A DNA stretch of 64,000 nt from Halanaerobium praevalens DSM 2228 (GTDB lineage: Bacteria; Bacillota; Halanaerobiia; Halanaerobiales; Halanaerobiaceae): contig NC_017455.1 of the NCBI RefSeq assembly GCF_000165465.1, forward strand, positions 372,001 to 436,000, in the 5' to 3' direction. The notes beneath the pieces are model-generated. The model ran no database searches. It saw only the letters and a list, made by a program, of their open reading frames with translations, and was not told the origin of the DNA. Below, piece after piece: positions 8,505 to 17,855 of the stretch; the stretch's first letter is position 1, and the number at the start of each line of letters is the position of its first letter. Made by a program: the position numbers and the translations under genes.

Positions 8505-9623
8505 ATGAGATACTGCAAAAAATGTGTAATGCCTGATACTAGACCAGGTATTCATTTTAATGAAGATGGTGTTTGTCAAGCATGTGTTAATTATGAAAAA
8601 AGAAAGCAAATCGATTGGAATAAGCGCTGGGAAGAATTGAAGGAAGTTACCAATAGATATAAAAATAAAGATGGTAATGATTATGATTGCATAATTGCGG
8701 TGAGTGGCGGTAAAGATAGTCATTTTCAAACATATATCATGAAAGAAAAACTAGGTATGAATCCGTTGTTAATTTCTGTAGAAGATAATTTTCCAATGAC
8801 TGAAGCTGGTGAACATAATATTAAAAACATATCAGAGAGCTTTGGTTGTGATATTATTAGTTTAAAACCAAATATTAAAAATCAAAAAAAAGTAACTCGC
8901 TATATGTTTGAAGAGTATGGGAAACCAACATGGTATATTGATAGATTAATATATACTTATCCTTTACATATGGCTATAAAATTTGATATACCTTTTATTA
9001 TATATGGAGAAAATGTAAGTTATGAATATGGGGGCAACCAAAAAGATGAAACTCCTTCTGCGATAAATCAAATATATAATGGTGTTGCTGAAGAAATCCC
9101 ATGGAAGGAATTAATTAATTTAGGTATAGATGAAAAGTCTTTAAATTTATTGAAAGCACCTGATAAAGAAGACATTAAAAAAGCTGAATTGAATCCTATA
9201 TATTTAAGTTATTATATTAAATGGAATAGCTTAAAAAATTATAACATTGCTAAAAAATATGGATTTAAAGATTTAACACATGAATGGGATAGAACACATC
9301 ATATTGAAAATTTTGATCAGATAGATAGTAGGGCATATTTAGTTCATCCATGGTTAAAATATCCAAAGTTTGGACATCAATTTGCAACTGATTTTGCTTC
9401 TAGATTAGTAAGATATGGCATGATAAATCGTGAGAAAGCAATTGAATTGGTTAAGAAACATGATCATAATTTAGATCCTAAGACTGTTGAAGATTTTATT
9501 GAATTTGCTGGATACTCAAGAAAAGAATTTTGGGAGATAGTTGATAAATTTTATAATAAAGATTTATTTCGAAAAAATGATTTAGGTAGCTGGGAATTAA
9601 AAAACCCAATTTGGAATGAATAG
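8505..9623 (+). CDS. N-acetyl sugar amidotransferase (PseA/WbpG/PtmG type)
   Basis: The 372-residue protein has the family N-terminus with a cysteine pair (CKKCVMPDTRPGI), a second pair (CQAC), and the ATP-pyrophosphatase loop AVSGGKDSHF near residue 66. Relatives convert an N-acetyl group to an acetamidino group, with ammonia usually supplied by HisH/HisF-like partners. Its place after the CMP-transferase suggests an amidino derivative of the nonulosonic acid. No HisH/HisF homologue lies in this window. GGGG lies upstream of ATG 8505. Confidence 0.9.
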   Translation: MRYCKKCVMPDTRPGIHFNEDGVCQACVNYEKRKQIDWNKRWEELKEVTNRYKNKDGNDYDCIIAVSGGKDSHFQTYIMKEKLGMNPLLISVEDNFPMTEAGEHNIKNISESFGCDIISLKPNIKNQKKVTRYMFEEYGKPTWYIDRLIYTYPLHMAIKFDIPFIIYGENVSYEYGGNQKDETPSAINQIYNGVAEEIPWKELINLGIDEKSLNLLKAPDKEDIKKAELNPIYLSYYIKWNSLKNYNIAKKYGFKDLTHEWDRTHHIENFDQIDSRAYLVHPWLKYPKFGHQFATDFASRLVRYGMINREKAIELVKKHDHNLDPKTVEDFIEFAGYSRKEFWEIVDKFYNKDLFRKNDLGSWELKNPIWNE

Positions 9624-9646
9624 TTTTATGAAGAGAGTTTATTAAA

Positions 9647-11083
9647 ATGAAAATATATAAGAAAAATATTTTGGTTTTTTTAAAAAAAATAATTGGCATT
9701 GAAAATATTGAGTTTATTAAGCATGCTAAAAATTATATGACAGCTACTTTTTTTACTAAAGCATTAGGTTTTATTTCAGTGCCGATTTTTACTCGTTTGT
9801 TAACTCCTGATGAATATGGAATATTAGCTATATTTACTTCCGTAATATCTATTTCAACTATATTATTAGGATTGAATTTTCATGGAGCTGTTAATAGATA
9901 TTATCACGAAGAAAATAAGGAATTTGGTGAATTTATAAGTAGTAATATTTTGTTTTTATTATTTTTTAATATAATTTCTTTATACTTAATTAATTTATAT
10001 AAAAACGAAATTTCATCTTTAATAAAAATAGAAGTTAATATTTTTATTATTGCTATTATTATTGCGATTTTTAATATACCTATTAAAATATTTTTGTCAT
10101 ATTTACAGACAAGTAAACAGAGTGATAAATATTCATTAATATCAGTTAGTAAAAGCGTATTAATACTTATCATTTCAATTGTTTGGGTTTATTTACTTTC
10201 TGACCAAAAATATTTTGGTAAGATATATGGATACTTAGTTGTTAGTGGAATTGGATTTATAATCGCTGTTATTTATTTTATTAAATTAGGTAAACCAAAA
10301 TTTAAATTTAAATATGTCAAATATTCTTTGGTGTTTGGTATACCTTTAATACCACATTCATTATCAGGTTTCATACTTTCTTATTTTGATAGGATTGCCA
10401 TTAATCAGTTAACTGGTTCTTTAGATACAGGACTTTATTCTTTTGCTTATAATATAGGTATGATTATGAATGTAGTTGTTATGGCAATGAATAAAGCCTG
10501 GTTACCTATTTTCTATCATAATTTAAAGGAAAATAATTTTAAGGAAATAGATGAATTGGCGGTTACTTATTCGAAATATATTTTTATGGCAGCAATTTCA
10601 TTGATTTTATTTTCAAGAGAAATTGTAATAATACTTGCTGATGAAAGATATTATAGTGCTTTGAAAATAGTTCCAGTAATTATTATAAGTTTTGTATTTG
10701 TGTTTTTATATACTTTATTTGGTAATTATTCTTTTTATAGAAAAAAAACTTTATTAATATCTACTGCAACTTTATTGGCTGGATTAATAAATATTGGATT
10801 GAATTACTGGTTAATCCCTAAATTCGGTTATGTTGCTGCAGCGTATACTACTCTTATATCTTATATGATTCTATTTATTTTTCATTATATTAATTCGAAG
10901 TTTATTATTAAAGAAAATGTTATTAACTTAAAAAATATTTTAATTGATTTTGTTATTCTTTTATTTATTATTGGGTTATATTTATTCTTGTTTAATTTCA
11001 TAAATAATTTTGCTATTTTACTTATAATAAAGCTAATAATCTTTGCTATTGTATTATATTATTTTGTAATTAAAAGTAATTAG
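9647..11083 (+). CDS. Wzx-type polysaccharide flippase
   Basis: The 478-residue protein is an integral membrane protein of about 12-14 hydrophobic segments. It has the start typical of the oligosaccharide flippase family (KNYMTATFFTKALGFISVPIFTRLLTPDEYGILAIF). It would move the undecaprenyl-linked repeat unit across the cytoplasmic membrane. It is the only flippase in the window, so it probably works with the Wzy-like protein at 16349. Like the rest of 9.6-17.5 kb, its coding sequence is very AT-rich. Confidence 0.9.
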   Translation: MKIYKKNILVFLKKIIGIENIEFIKHAKNYMTATFFTKALGFISVPIFTRLLTPDEYGILAIFTSVISISTILLGLNFHGAVNRYYHEENKEFGEFISSNILFLLFFNIISLYLINLYKNEISSLIKIEVNIFIIAIIIAIFNIPIKIFLSYLQTSKQSDKYSLISVSKSVLILIISIVWVYLLSDQKYFGKIYGYLVVSGIGFIIAVIYFIKLGKPKFKFKYVKYSLVFGIPLIPHSLSGFILSYFDRIAINQLTGSLDTGLYSFAYNIGMIMNVVVMAMNKAWLPIFYHNLKENNFKEIDELAVTYSKYIFMAAISLILFSREIVIILADERYYSALKIVPVIIISFVFVFLYTLFGNYSFYRKKTLLISTATLLAGLINIGLNYWLIPKFGYVAAAYTTLISYMILFIFHYINSKFIIKENVINLKNILIDFVILLFIIGLYLFLFNFINNFAILLIIKLIIFAIVLYYFVIKSN

Positions 11084-11190
11084 TGTTATGAAATGGACTC
11101 GGTTGGGGATATTTTTTAGAAAAATTGTTTTAAAAAATTGATAATCAATATTTTTATAAAAGTTAAAAGAATAGTTAGGTGTATATAAAA

Positions 11191-12570
11191 GTGAATAAAT
11201 TAAAAGAAAAACAATTATGTGATAAAATATTTAATTTAGAAGAAAAATTCAATTTATTAAAAAAAAAGATAAATGGAGTTTATTTTTGGAAACTTATTAG
11301 GTTTGATTTAACACAGGAAATATTAAAAGAGAAAAATATATATGGGCAGGCTCATACAAATCCGGGCCCTAAATTTATAGATAAAATATTATACTTACCT
11401 AGAGCTTTAATAAATACTCATTTATATGGAGCTTTAAAAAGGAATAGTCAAAAAGATTATTTAGTATTTGAACACCCGAGAAAAGTCAAAGTAAATGAAG
11501 AATATATAGATAAATATACCCACTATATAATTGCTGACTGGGGAAAAGATAAATATGAAATTATTGATAAACCATATCTTCGTAAACATTATAAAAATCC
11601 TTCTTTAAACCGAAGTTATTTTGAACATTTTTCAATTATTAACTATTTAAAAAGAGAAATATTACCATTAAAGATTAATGATGATGATAAGAAATTTATA
11701 AAAAGAATCGAGGAAGAACTCAAAAAAAGGTTTGATTTAAAAATTGAATTACTGGAAAAAGTTGAATTTAAAATTACTCATTTTAAAAATGAAGTTAAAT
11801 ATTTTAATAAGTTATTAAAAAAAAGAAAGCCTAAAAAAGTCTTTTTAGTAGTATCCTATGGTTCTGAAGCTCTTATAGAAGCCTGCAAAATTAATGATGT
11901 TACTTCAATTGAAATTCAACATGGAATTATAAATAAATATCATTTAGGGTATAGTTTTCCAAAATGTTCTGATATCCCTTATTTTCCTGATCAAATCTAT
12001 TTATTTGGTCAGTATTGGGCAGATTCAACTCCTTTACCATTAGACCCCTCCGAATTGGTAATTTTCGGATTTCCTTATTTAGAAAAAAGACTTGTAGAAT
12101 ATAGAGATTATTCTAAGATTAATAATCAAGTTTTATTTATGTCACAGGGCACTATTGCTAATAAACTAACAGAAATAGCTTATGAATTTGCAAAAGGCAA
12201 TAAAAACTATAAAGTTATTTATAAACTTCATCCTGGTGAGTATGATCGCTGGCAGCAAGATTATGAAATTTTAAATAAAGCTGTTGAATTAGATAATTTT
12301 AGAATAATAGATAATAATGATATTAATTTATATCAATTACTTGCAGGTTCTGAATATCAAATTGGAGTATATTCCACTTCGATCTTTGAAGGGCTAACCC
12401 TTAATTGTAAGACGATATTACTTGATCTTCCTGGTGTGGAATATATGGAATATTTAATAGAAAATGATATAGTTAAATTTGCTGAAAATGCTGAAGAATT
12501 AACTGAGTTTATTAAAGAAGATGATTTTGAGCAGAATTATAATAAAGATTATTTTTTTAGTGGAATATAA
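11191..12570 (+). CDS. putative GT-B glycosyltransferase with QHG and HP motifs (candidate nonulosonic acid transferase)
   Basis: The protein has about 459 residues. I know no firm family match. It has IEIQHGIINKYHLGY in the middle, YKLHPGEYDRW near residue 345 and YSTSIFEGLTL near residue 390. QHG and HP motifs and a late Ser/Thr-rich nucleotide loop recur in capsule Kdo-transferases, polysialyltransferases and other CMP-sugar transferases. With a CMP-nonulosonate pathway directly upstream, it is a reasonable candidate for adding that sugar. GTG 11191 is preferred because AGGTG at 11177-11181 lies 9 bases before it. That same GTG, at 11179, would otherwise be the start. Confidence 0.6.
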   Translation: MNKLKEKQLCDKIFNLEEKFNLLKKKINGVYFWKLIRFDLTQEILKEKNIYGQAHTNPGPKFIDKILYLPRALINTHLYGALKRNSQKDYLVFEHPRKVKVNEEYIDKYTHYIIADWGKDKYEIIDKPYLRKHYKNPSLNRSYFEHFSIINYLKREILPLKINDDDKKFIKRIEEELKKRFDLKIELLEKVEFKITHFKNEVKYFNKLLKKRKPKKVFLVVSYGSEALIEACKINDVTSIEIQHGIINKYHLGYSFPKCSDIPYFPDQIYLFGQYWADSTPLPLDPSELVIFGFPYLEKRLVEYRDYSKINNQVLFMSQGTIANKLTEIAYEFAKGNKNYKVIYKLHPGEYDRWQQDYEILNKAVELDNFRIIDNNDINLYQLLAGSEYQIGVYSTSIFEGLTLNCKTILLDLPGVEYMEYLIENDIVKFAENAEELTEFIKEDDFEQNYNKDYFFSGI

Positions 12571-12615
12571 AATTTATTAAAGTGATTTTTATTTAAAATA
12601 AAAGTTGGTGAATTG

Positions 12616-13146
12616 ATGATAAAAATATTGTTTTTTTTCGCAAGAAAAATTAAAAGTGCTTTAAGAAAGTTGATGAAAAAATATTATAATTTTAGAGTGA
12701 AAATAACTGCTAGAGCAGTTGGTGATCATCTTAAAGTGAATTTTTATTCTAATGTAAGTAAAAATACTATTTTAGGTAATAATGTTAATTTTAATGGCAT
12801 GAGCATTTCCGGAGGAGGGCAAGTTAGAATAGGCAATAATTTTCATTCCGGAAAAGAATGTTTAATGATAACACAGATTCATAATTATGATCATGGAGAT
12901 AAAATTCCATATGATGATACATATATTTGCAAAGATGTTTTGATTAAGGATAATGTTTGGTTGGGGAGTCGGGTTGTTATATTAGGAGGAGTTACTATTG
13001 GTGAAGGTGCAATTATTCAGGCAGGAAGTGTTGTAGTATCTGACATTCCTGATTATGCTATTGCTGGAGGCCATCCTGCTAAAGTCTTTAAATATAGAGA
13101 TAAAGAACATTATGATAAATTAAAACACGCAGAGAAATTTCATTAG
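12616..13146 (+). CDS. hexapeptide-repeat O-acetyltransferase (WbbJ/maltose acetyltransferase-like)
   Basis: The 176-residue protein has a short basic N-terminus, then left-handed beta-helix repeats (ILGNNVNFNGMSISGGGQVRIGNN). The acyltransferase end IKDNVWLGSRVVILGGVTIG...AGSVVVSDIPDYAIAGGHPAK is clear, and the catalytic His is probably in QIHNYDHG. It likely O-acetylates a sugar of the repeat unit. ATG 12616 has GGTG 5 bases upstream. Confidence 0.82.
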   Translation: MIKILFFFARKIKSALRKLMKKYYNFRVKITARAVGDHLKVNFYSNVSKNTILGNNVNFNGMSISGGGQVRIGNNFHSGKECLMITQIHNYDHGDKIPYDDTYICKDVLIKDNVWLGSRVVILGGVTIGEGAIIQAGSVVVSDIPDYAIAGGHPAKVFKYRDKEHYDKLKHAEKFH

Positions 13147-13186
13147 TACTAGATTCATTATAGTTTTATTAAAAACAAAAAATTAA

Positions 13187-13390
13187 GTGAATAGTTATAT
13201 ACCCATTTTTAAAGATATTATATATGATAATGAATTAAATTATAGCGAGCAATTATTATATGACATTGCATTAACAAATAGTTTCACGGATTATTTTGAA
13301 ATTTTAACATTGCAATTTAAGTTAAAAATAAATTATTATGGAAATGTAAAAAAACGAGTAGCTAATGCGGAAAATTTAGGATATGTATAA
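13187..13390 (+). CDS. small protein or gene fragment, winged-helix-like N-terminus
   Basis: The 67-codon frame starts at GTG with no clear ribosome binding site. Its beginning (IPIFKDIIYDNELNYSEQLLYDIAL) resembles the start of helix-turn-helix_36/replication-initiator-like domains, and its end (KKRVANAENLGYV) resembles the last helix. The protein is far shorter than that family. It may be a decayed remnant, consistent with the fragment at 13544 and the solo IS-end-like sequence at 13306-13325 inside it. Confidence 0.3.
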   Translation: MNSYIPIFKDIIYDNELNYSEQLLYDIALTNSFTDYFEILTLQFKLKINYYGNVKKRVANAENLGYV

Positions 13391-13543
13391 AAAGTCTTAA
13401 ATGAGCTAGTGAAAAGTACAATAGAAGATATTTTTATAATAGCATTTTTTTGTTATCTATTATAACGAAATAATTCATTATAAGCAAAAGTAGGTAATGT
13501 TTTTATTTTTCAAGTTTGAAATTATTATTTTTGATTTTTAGGA

Positions 13544-13666
13544 TTTGAATTTAAATGAATATATTTTTGAAGCTCAAAATAAAAATGAATTATCAGATAT
13601 ATTAAAAATAATTAGTGATTTACATCAAATATTTAACGATTTAAATAAATTGGGGGAGTTCAAGTG
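13544..13666 (+). pseudogene. C-terminal remnant of an unidentified gene
   Basis: A frame with good coding character (DLNLNEYIFEAQNKNELSD...) runs to a TGA at 13664-13666. It begins directly after a TAG and has no plausible start codon, so it looks like the tail of a lost gene. Its TGA overlaps the GTG of the downstream dehydrogenase. Family unknown. Confidence 0.4.
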
Positions 13667-14965
13667 AATATTAATAACATTAAAATAGCAATTACAGGAA
13701 TGGGATATGTTGGATTACCATTATCAGTTGCATTTGCAGAAAAGGGACTAGATATTATTGGCTTTGATATCAATGAAAATAAAATATCAAAATATCAAAA
13801 AGGTGAAGATTCAACAAATGAGATTGGTAAAGAAAGACTTTCAAAAATAGATAATATAAAATATACAGCTGATGAAAAAGATTTAAAAGCAGCAAATTTT
13901 CATATAGTTGCTGTACCTACTCCTGTTGGGAAGAATAATGTACCCAATTTAGACCCGGTAACCGGAGCAAGTAGAATTGTAGGAAGAAATTTAACAGAAG
14001 GGGCTATTGTTGTTTATGAGTCAACTGTTTATCCTGGAGTTACAGAAGAAGTTTGTGTTCCAATTTTGGAAGAGGAATCTGGTTTGGAATGTGGTATAAA
14101 TTTCAAAGTTGGTTATTCACCGGAAAGAGTGAATCCTGGTGATAAGGTTAATACTGTAGAAAAAATAGTTAAGGTTGTTTCTGGTATGGATGAAGAAAGC
14201 CTTGCTACAATTGCTAGTGTTTATGAAGAAATAATTGAAGCTGGTGTACATAGAGCACCTTCAATAAAGGTTGCAGAAGCTTCTAAAATAATTGAGAATT
14301 CTCAACGTGATGTTAATATTGCTTTTATGAACGAGTTATCTATGATTTTTGATAAAATGAATATTGATACTCAGGCGGTTTTGGATGCAGCTGGAACCAA
14401 ATGGAATTTTCTTAATTTTTATCCTGGTTTAGTTGGGGGCCATTGTATAGGTGTGGATCCTTATTATTTAACATATCGTTCAGAAGAATTGGGTTACATA
14501 TCTCAGTTGATTTTAAATGGACGTAGAATTAATGATCAAATGTCAAATTTTGTGGCGGAGAAAACTGTTAAGAAAATGATAGAATCAAATGTAAAGGTTA
14601 ATGGTTCTACTGTTTTAGTGATGGGACTGACATTTAAAGAGAATGTGCCTGATTTGAGGAACAGTAAGGTTGCTGATGTGATAGAAAGACTGGAAGAATA
14701 TCATATTAATGTTAAAGTTGCTGATCCTATTGCTGACCCAGAAGAATCTGTAGTTGAGCATGGAATTGAGTTAGAAAATTTATGTACAATTAATAATGTT
14801 GATGCAATTATTGTTGCAGTTAATCATAAAGAATATCAAAAAATAGAACTTAAGGATTTCAAAAGATATTATAAAGAGTGTATCGATAAACCTGTTTTTA
14901 TTGATGTTAAGTCAATTTATAATAGTAATAAAGCTGAAAAAATGTATAATTATTGGAGACTTTAA
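13664..14965 (+). CDS. UDP-N-acetylhexosamine 6-dehydrogenase (TviB/WbpO type)
   Basis: The 433-residue protein has N-terminal Rossmann motif ITGMGYVGLPLSVAFAEKGLDIIGFDIN, central EASKIIENSQRDVNIAFMNEL, and the active-site block LVGGHCIGVDPYYLTY with the catalytic Cys near residue 262. The variant GGHCIGVDPYYLTY is typical of UDP-GlcNAc/GalNAc dehydrogenases rather than UDP-glucose dehydrogenase. The product would be a UDP-HexNAcA. GTG 13664 follows GGGGGAG by 6 bases. Confidence 0.9.
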   Translation: MNINNIKIAITGMGYVGLPLSVAFAEKGLDIIGFDINENKISKYQKGEDSTNEIGKERLSKIDNIKYTADEKDLKAANFHIVAVPTPVGKNNVPNLDPVTGASRIVGRNLTEGAIVVYESTVYPGVTEEVCVPILEEESGLECGINFKVGYSPERVNPGDKVNTVEKIVKVVSGMDEESLATIASVYEEIIEAGVHRAPSIKVAEASKIIENSQRDVNIAFMNELSMIFDKMNIDTQAVLDAAGTKWNFLNFYPGLVGGHCIGVDPYYLTYRSEELGYISQLILNGRRINDQMSNFVAEKTVKKMIESNVKVNGSTVLVMGLTFKENVPDLRNSKVADVIERLEEYHINVKVADPIADPEESVVEHGIELENLCTINNVDAIIVAVNHKEYQKIELKDFKRYYKECIDKPVFIDVKSIYNSNKAEKMYNYWRL

Positions 14966-14966
14966 T

Positions 14967-16148
14967 ATGCAAAGAAAAATAAAATTAGTAATTATTATTG
15001 CGACTTTATCAAATGGAGGAGCAGAAAGGATTGCTGCATTATTGTCAGAGAATTTACCTGATAATTTTGAAGTTAGTTTTTTATTATATAAAGATGAAGT
15101 GTTTTATTCTTATAGTGGGAATAAATATATTTTAAAAGTAAATACTGACAATAAAATTATAAAACAAATATTGAATTTAAGGGCGATTAATAAATACATT
15201 GATGAGATCAAACCTGATTTAACTTTAAGTTTTTTAACAAATCCTAATATTTTAAACTTATTATCTATAAGCCATACAAAAATAATTTCAGTTAGAGGTG
15301 TCAGAAGTAAAAGTCTAAAAGGTTTAGGAGGGTTTATATATAAAAATTTAATTAAGTTATTTTATAATAAAGCTGATTCTATAGTTGCTTTATCCAAAGG
15401 GGTTAAAGAAGATTTAATTGATAATTTTAAGATTCACAGCAATAATATAAATATAATTTATAATTTTTGCGATATTGAGAGAATTACTAATGAGAAAAAC
15501 ATAAAATTGGATATTAAAAATCATAAAATTTTTGAAAAACCTTCAATTATAACTGCAGGTAGATTAGAATTTCCCAAGGGACATTTTAATTTATTAAGAG
15601 CTTTTAAAAATGTTAAAAATAGTATACATGATGCTCAATTAATTATCTTGGGTAAAGGTAAATTAAAAAAAGATTTAGTTAAATTAGCTAAGGAATTAAA
15701 TATTTTCAATTCAGTACATTTCTTGGGATTTGTCGAAAATCCTTTTAAATATTTTTCAAAAGCGGATATATTTGTATTACCCTCAATAATGGAAGGATTC
15801 GGAAATGTTATTATAGAAGCTATGGCTTGTAGTTTACCAATTATTTCAACAGATTGCATTGGACCTAAAGAAATAATTACCAATTCAGCAAATATAAAAG
15901 TAGAAGATGAAATTTTATATGCAGAACATGGTGTATTGACTCCTGTTTTTAAGAATAATAAATATAGAAACAATAATTCATTAACAAAAGAAGAAGTTTT
16001 ATTTTCAAGTGCAATAATTAATTTACTTAATAATTCAAGTTTAAAAAATAGATATAAACTAGAATCACAGAAACGAGTGAAAGATTTTTCTAAAGACAAA
16101 ATTGTTAAAAACTGGATTAAAGTTCTTAATGATTTTAATCTTTCCTAA
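14967..16148 (+). CDS. GT4-family glycosyltransferase
   Basis: The 393-residue protein starts MQRKIKLVIIIATLSNGGAERI, the usual GT4 opening. It has the second-domain signatures ITAGRLEFPKGHFNLLRAF and PSIMEGFGNVIIEAMACSLP with the E-x7-E pair near residue 270. It should add one sugar of the repeat unit. ATG 14967 follows GGAGAC by 6 bases and sits one base after the previous stop. An upstream ATG at 14901 lies inside the dehydrogenase gene and is not favoured. Sugar specificity cannot be read from sequence. Confidence 0.88.
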   Translation: MQRKIKLVIIIATLSNGGAERIAALLSENLPDNFEVSFLLYKDEVFYSYSGNKYILKVNTDNKIIKQILNLRAINKYIDEIKPDLTLSFLTNPNILNLLSISHTKIISVRGVRSKSLKGLGGFIYKNLIKLFYNKADSIVALSKGVKEDLIDNFKIHSNNINIIYNFCDIERITNEKNIKLDIKNHKIFEKPSIITAGRLEFPKGHFNLLRAFKNVKNSIHDAQLIILGKGKLKKDLVKLAKELNIFNSVHFLGFVENPFKYFSKADIFVLPSIMEGFGNVIIEAMACSLPIISTDCIGPKEIITNSANIKVEDEILYAEHGVLTPVFKNNKYRNNNSLTKEEVLFSSAIINLLNNSSLKNRYKLESQKRVKDFSKDKIVKNWIKVLNDFNLS

Positions 16149-16348
16149 AGATATTGGAGAGATAACAATTAACTTTTTATAAATAATTATTGGACTAAAC
16201 AAATGACTAGATCTTATTATTTTATTGAGACTTGTAAAATTATTAATATCTTTAACTTTACCCATAATTCAACAGTCTTTTCTTTAAGCAAATATGTTAT
16301 CAATACATAAAATTAGGTATTATTAAGTTGAGGCGGTAATTTAAATTC

Positions 16349-17488
16349 ATGACTACTAAAAAAAAATCAATTAATCTAAAATATAATAATTTAAAATTAG
16401 GTGAAATTTATCCTTCGGATATTATAATAACTTTAATATTTTGTCTTATATTTATTTCGCAATATATGGGTGTAGGAAAAGTTTATTATCAACTTTCTCT
16501 AATAATCTTAGTTTTTTTTCTTTATTTTTTCAATAATAAAATGATTAATTTTATATTTAAAAAAAATAATTTTTTCTTATTTTTTTTAATTTTTTCTATC
16601 CCGATTGTTGTTTTAATTACTATTATTGATAAACGATTAGGTCCTTTATTTTTTTTAATTAATTTTTTATCTTCAATTATATTGGCAATTTTTTTATATA
16701 TTAAAACAGAAAGATCAATAAAATTGTCTAAAAGAATATTTTTATTTTTGGTTATCTGGTTTATATTTGAAGGATTACAACATGGTTTTTCACCAAAAAA
16801 TATTAATCATTATTTTTTAAACTCTTCTAGAAATTCTGTTAGTATGATTTTTATTTTTTCTTGCATATTCTTATATTTAAGTTATCTAAATGGCAACAAA
16901 AATATTAGTTTGTTACCAAGTATTGTATTATTAATAATAGCATTTATGTCGTATGGAAGATCTGGGATTATTTTGTCAGCTGTTATTTTTATTTCAATAT
17001 GGGTTTATATTAATTTTGATAATTTGAGCTCATTAAAATTGACTTTGTTTTTTATTTGTTCAATTTTGATGTTATTTTTACTTATTAATCTTGGTTCTTA
17101 TATATTTACAAACACAAGATTAAGTGCAGGATTAGAATCTCCAAGATTTTTAATTAATGAAGCTTATTTTAACGAAATAGATATTGTTAATTTAATTGTT
17201 GGATTTGATTATAGAAAAATATCTATAATATCCCAATATAACAATAATCCACATAATTCATTTATACTTTTGCATTATAATATTGGATTGGGTAGCATTT
17301 TTTTATTAGTAGTTATTTTGATATATTTTATAAAAGGCCTAATAAATTATTCATTAAAAAATATATTAATAATTATATTTTGTTTAGTTTTTTTATTAAG
17401 AGTTTTTTTTGATACTATTGCTTTTATAGGTATATATGATTTTTTATTTTTTTACAGTTTATTAAGTATTAATAGACAATTAGTCTAG
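16349..17488 (+). CDS. Wzy-like O-antigen polymerase/ligase membrane protein
   Basis: The 379-residue protein has roughly ten hydrophobic segments. A motif typical of O-antigen polymerase/ligase proteins follows a periplasmic loop (MSYGRSGIILSAVIF, then NNPHNSFILLHYNIGLGS). The HNSF motif near residue 305 is the best family marker. It would polymerise flipped repeat units, with the flippase at 9647. GAGGCGG lies 13 bases before ATG, a long spacing. Sequence divergence is typical of Wzy. Confidence 0.75.
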   Translation: MTTKKKSINLKYNNLKLGEIYPSDIIITLIFCLIFISQYMGVGKVYYQLSLIILVFFLYFFNNKMINFIFKKNNFFLFFLIFSIPIVVLITIIDKRLGPLFFLINFLSSIILAIFLYIKTERSIKLSKRIFLFLVIWFIFEGLQHGFSPKNINHYFLNSSRNSVSMIFIFSCIFLYLSYLNGNKNISLLPSIVLLIIAFMSYGRSGIILSAVIFISIWVYINFDNLSSLKLTLFFICSILMLFLLINLGSYIFTNTRLSAGLESPRFLINEAYFNEIDIVNLIVGFDYRKISIISQYNNNPHNSFILLHYNIGLGSIFLLVVILIYFIKGLINYSLKNILIIIFCLVFLLRVFFDTIAFIGIYDFLFFYSLLSINRQLV

Positions 17489-17499
17489 GTGAGTGATAT

Positions 17500-17802
17500 A
17501 TGTCACTTAAGAGAATCAAAGAAAAATTTGAAGTTTATATACTCTAATTAAAAAATATCAACAAGAACTATTAATGGTAAATGTTTCTGTATTTGAAATA
17601 AAGAAAATTATAATATAAAGACATAAATTGAAAAGATATAATAGATTATCGAGAAATAGTTTATTATTTTAAATTATATATCGCCCAAAGAAGTGTATAT
17701 TTTTTACTTTTCTATTATCTAATAGGAAATCCTAGATCTATATTAGAATTTTTGTCTATATGTAAGCCTATTATAATAACTGATAATCCAGGCAGTAAAT
17801 AA
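17500..17802 (+). pseudogene. decayed GT4 glycosyltransferase, 5' and middle part, upstream of the IS30 element
   Basis: After AGGTG, an ATG at 17500 starts MSLKRIKEKFEVYIL and stops. About 200 bases later another frame (17695-17802) reads GNPRSILEFLSICKPIIITD then NPG, the GT4 nucleotide-sugar motif P-R-S-x-L-E...KPII-T-D-x-PG, before TAA. The expected remainder of such a protein reappears on the other side of the IS30 element (19070-19198). This is one glycosyltransferase gene with deletions and frameshifts. Confidence 0.55.
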
Positions 17803-17855
17803 ACATAGTGATGTATGGTAAAAATTGATTTATGATAATAATTAAAGATTAGCCT

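Noticed and set aside
14901-14966. Upstream ATG extending the glycosyltransferase at 14967
   Set aside because: It lies inside the dehydrogenase gene without a ribosome binding site, whereas ATG 14967 has GGAGAC at good spacing and the canonical GT4 start.
15635-16099. 154-codon open frame on the - strand
   Set aside because: It lies wholly opposite the GT4 glycosyltransferase gene, which has clear family motifs. It is a complementary-strand shadow.
16204-16311. 35-codon open frame (MTRSYYFIETCKIINIF...)
   Set aside because: No ribosome binding site and no recognisable family. It could be debris or chance in AT-rich DNA.
17491-17506. Terminator after the Wzy-like gene (AGTGA-TATATG-TCACT)
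   Set aside because: The stem is only 5 bp and no T-run follows. It overlaps the start of the decayed GT4 gene.
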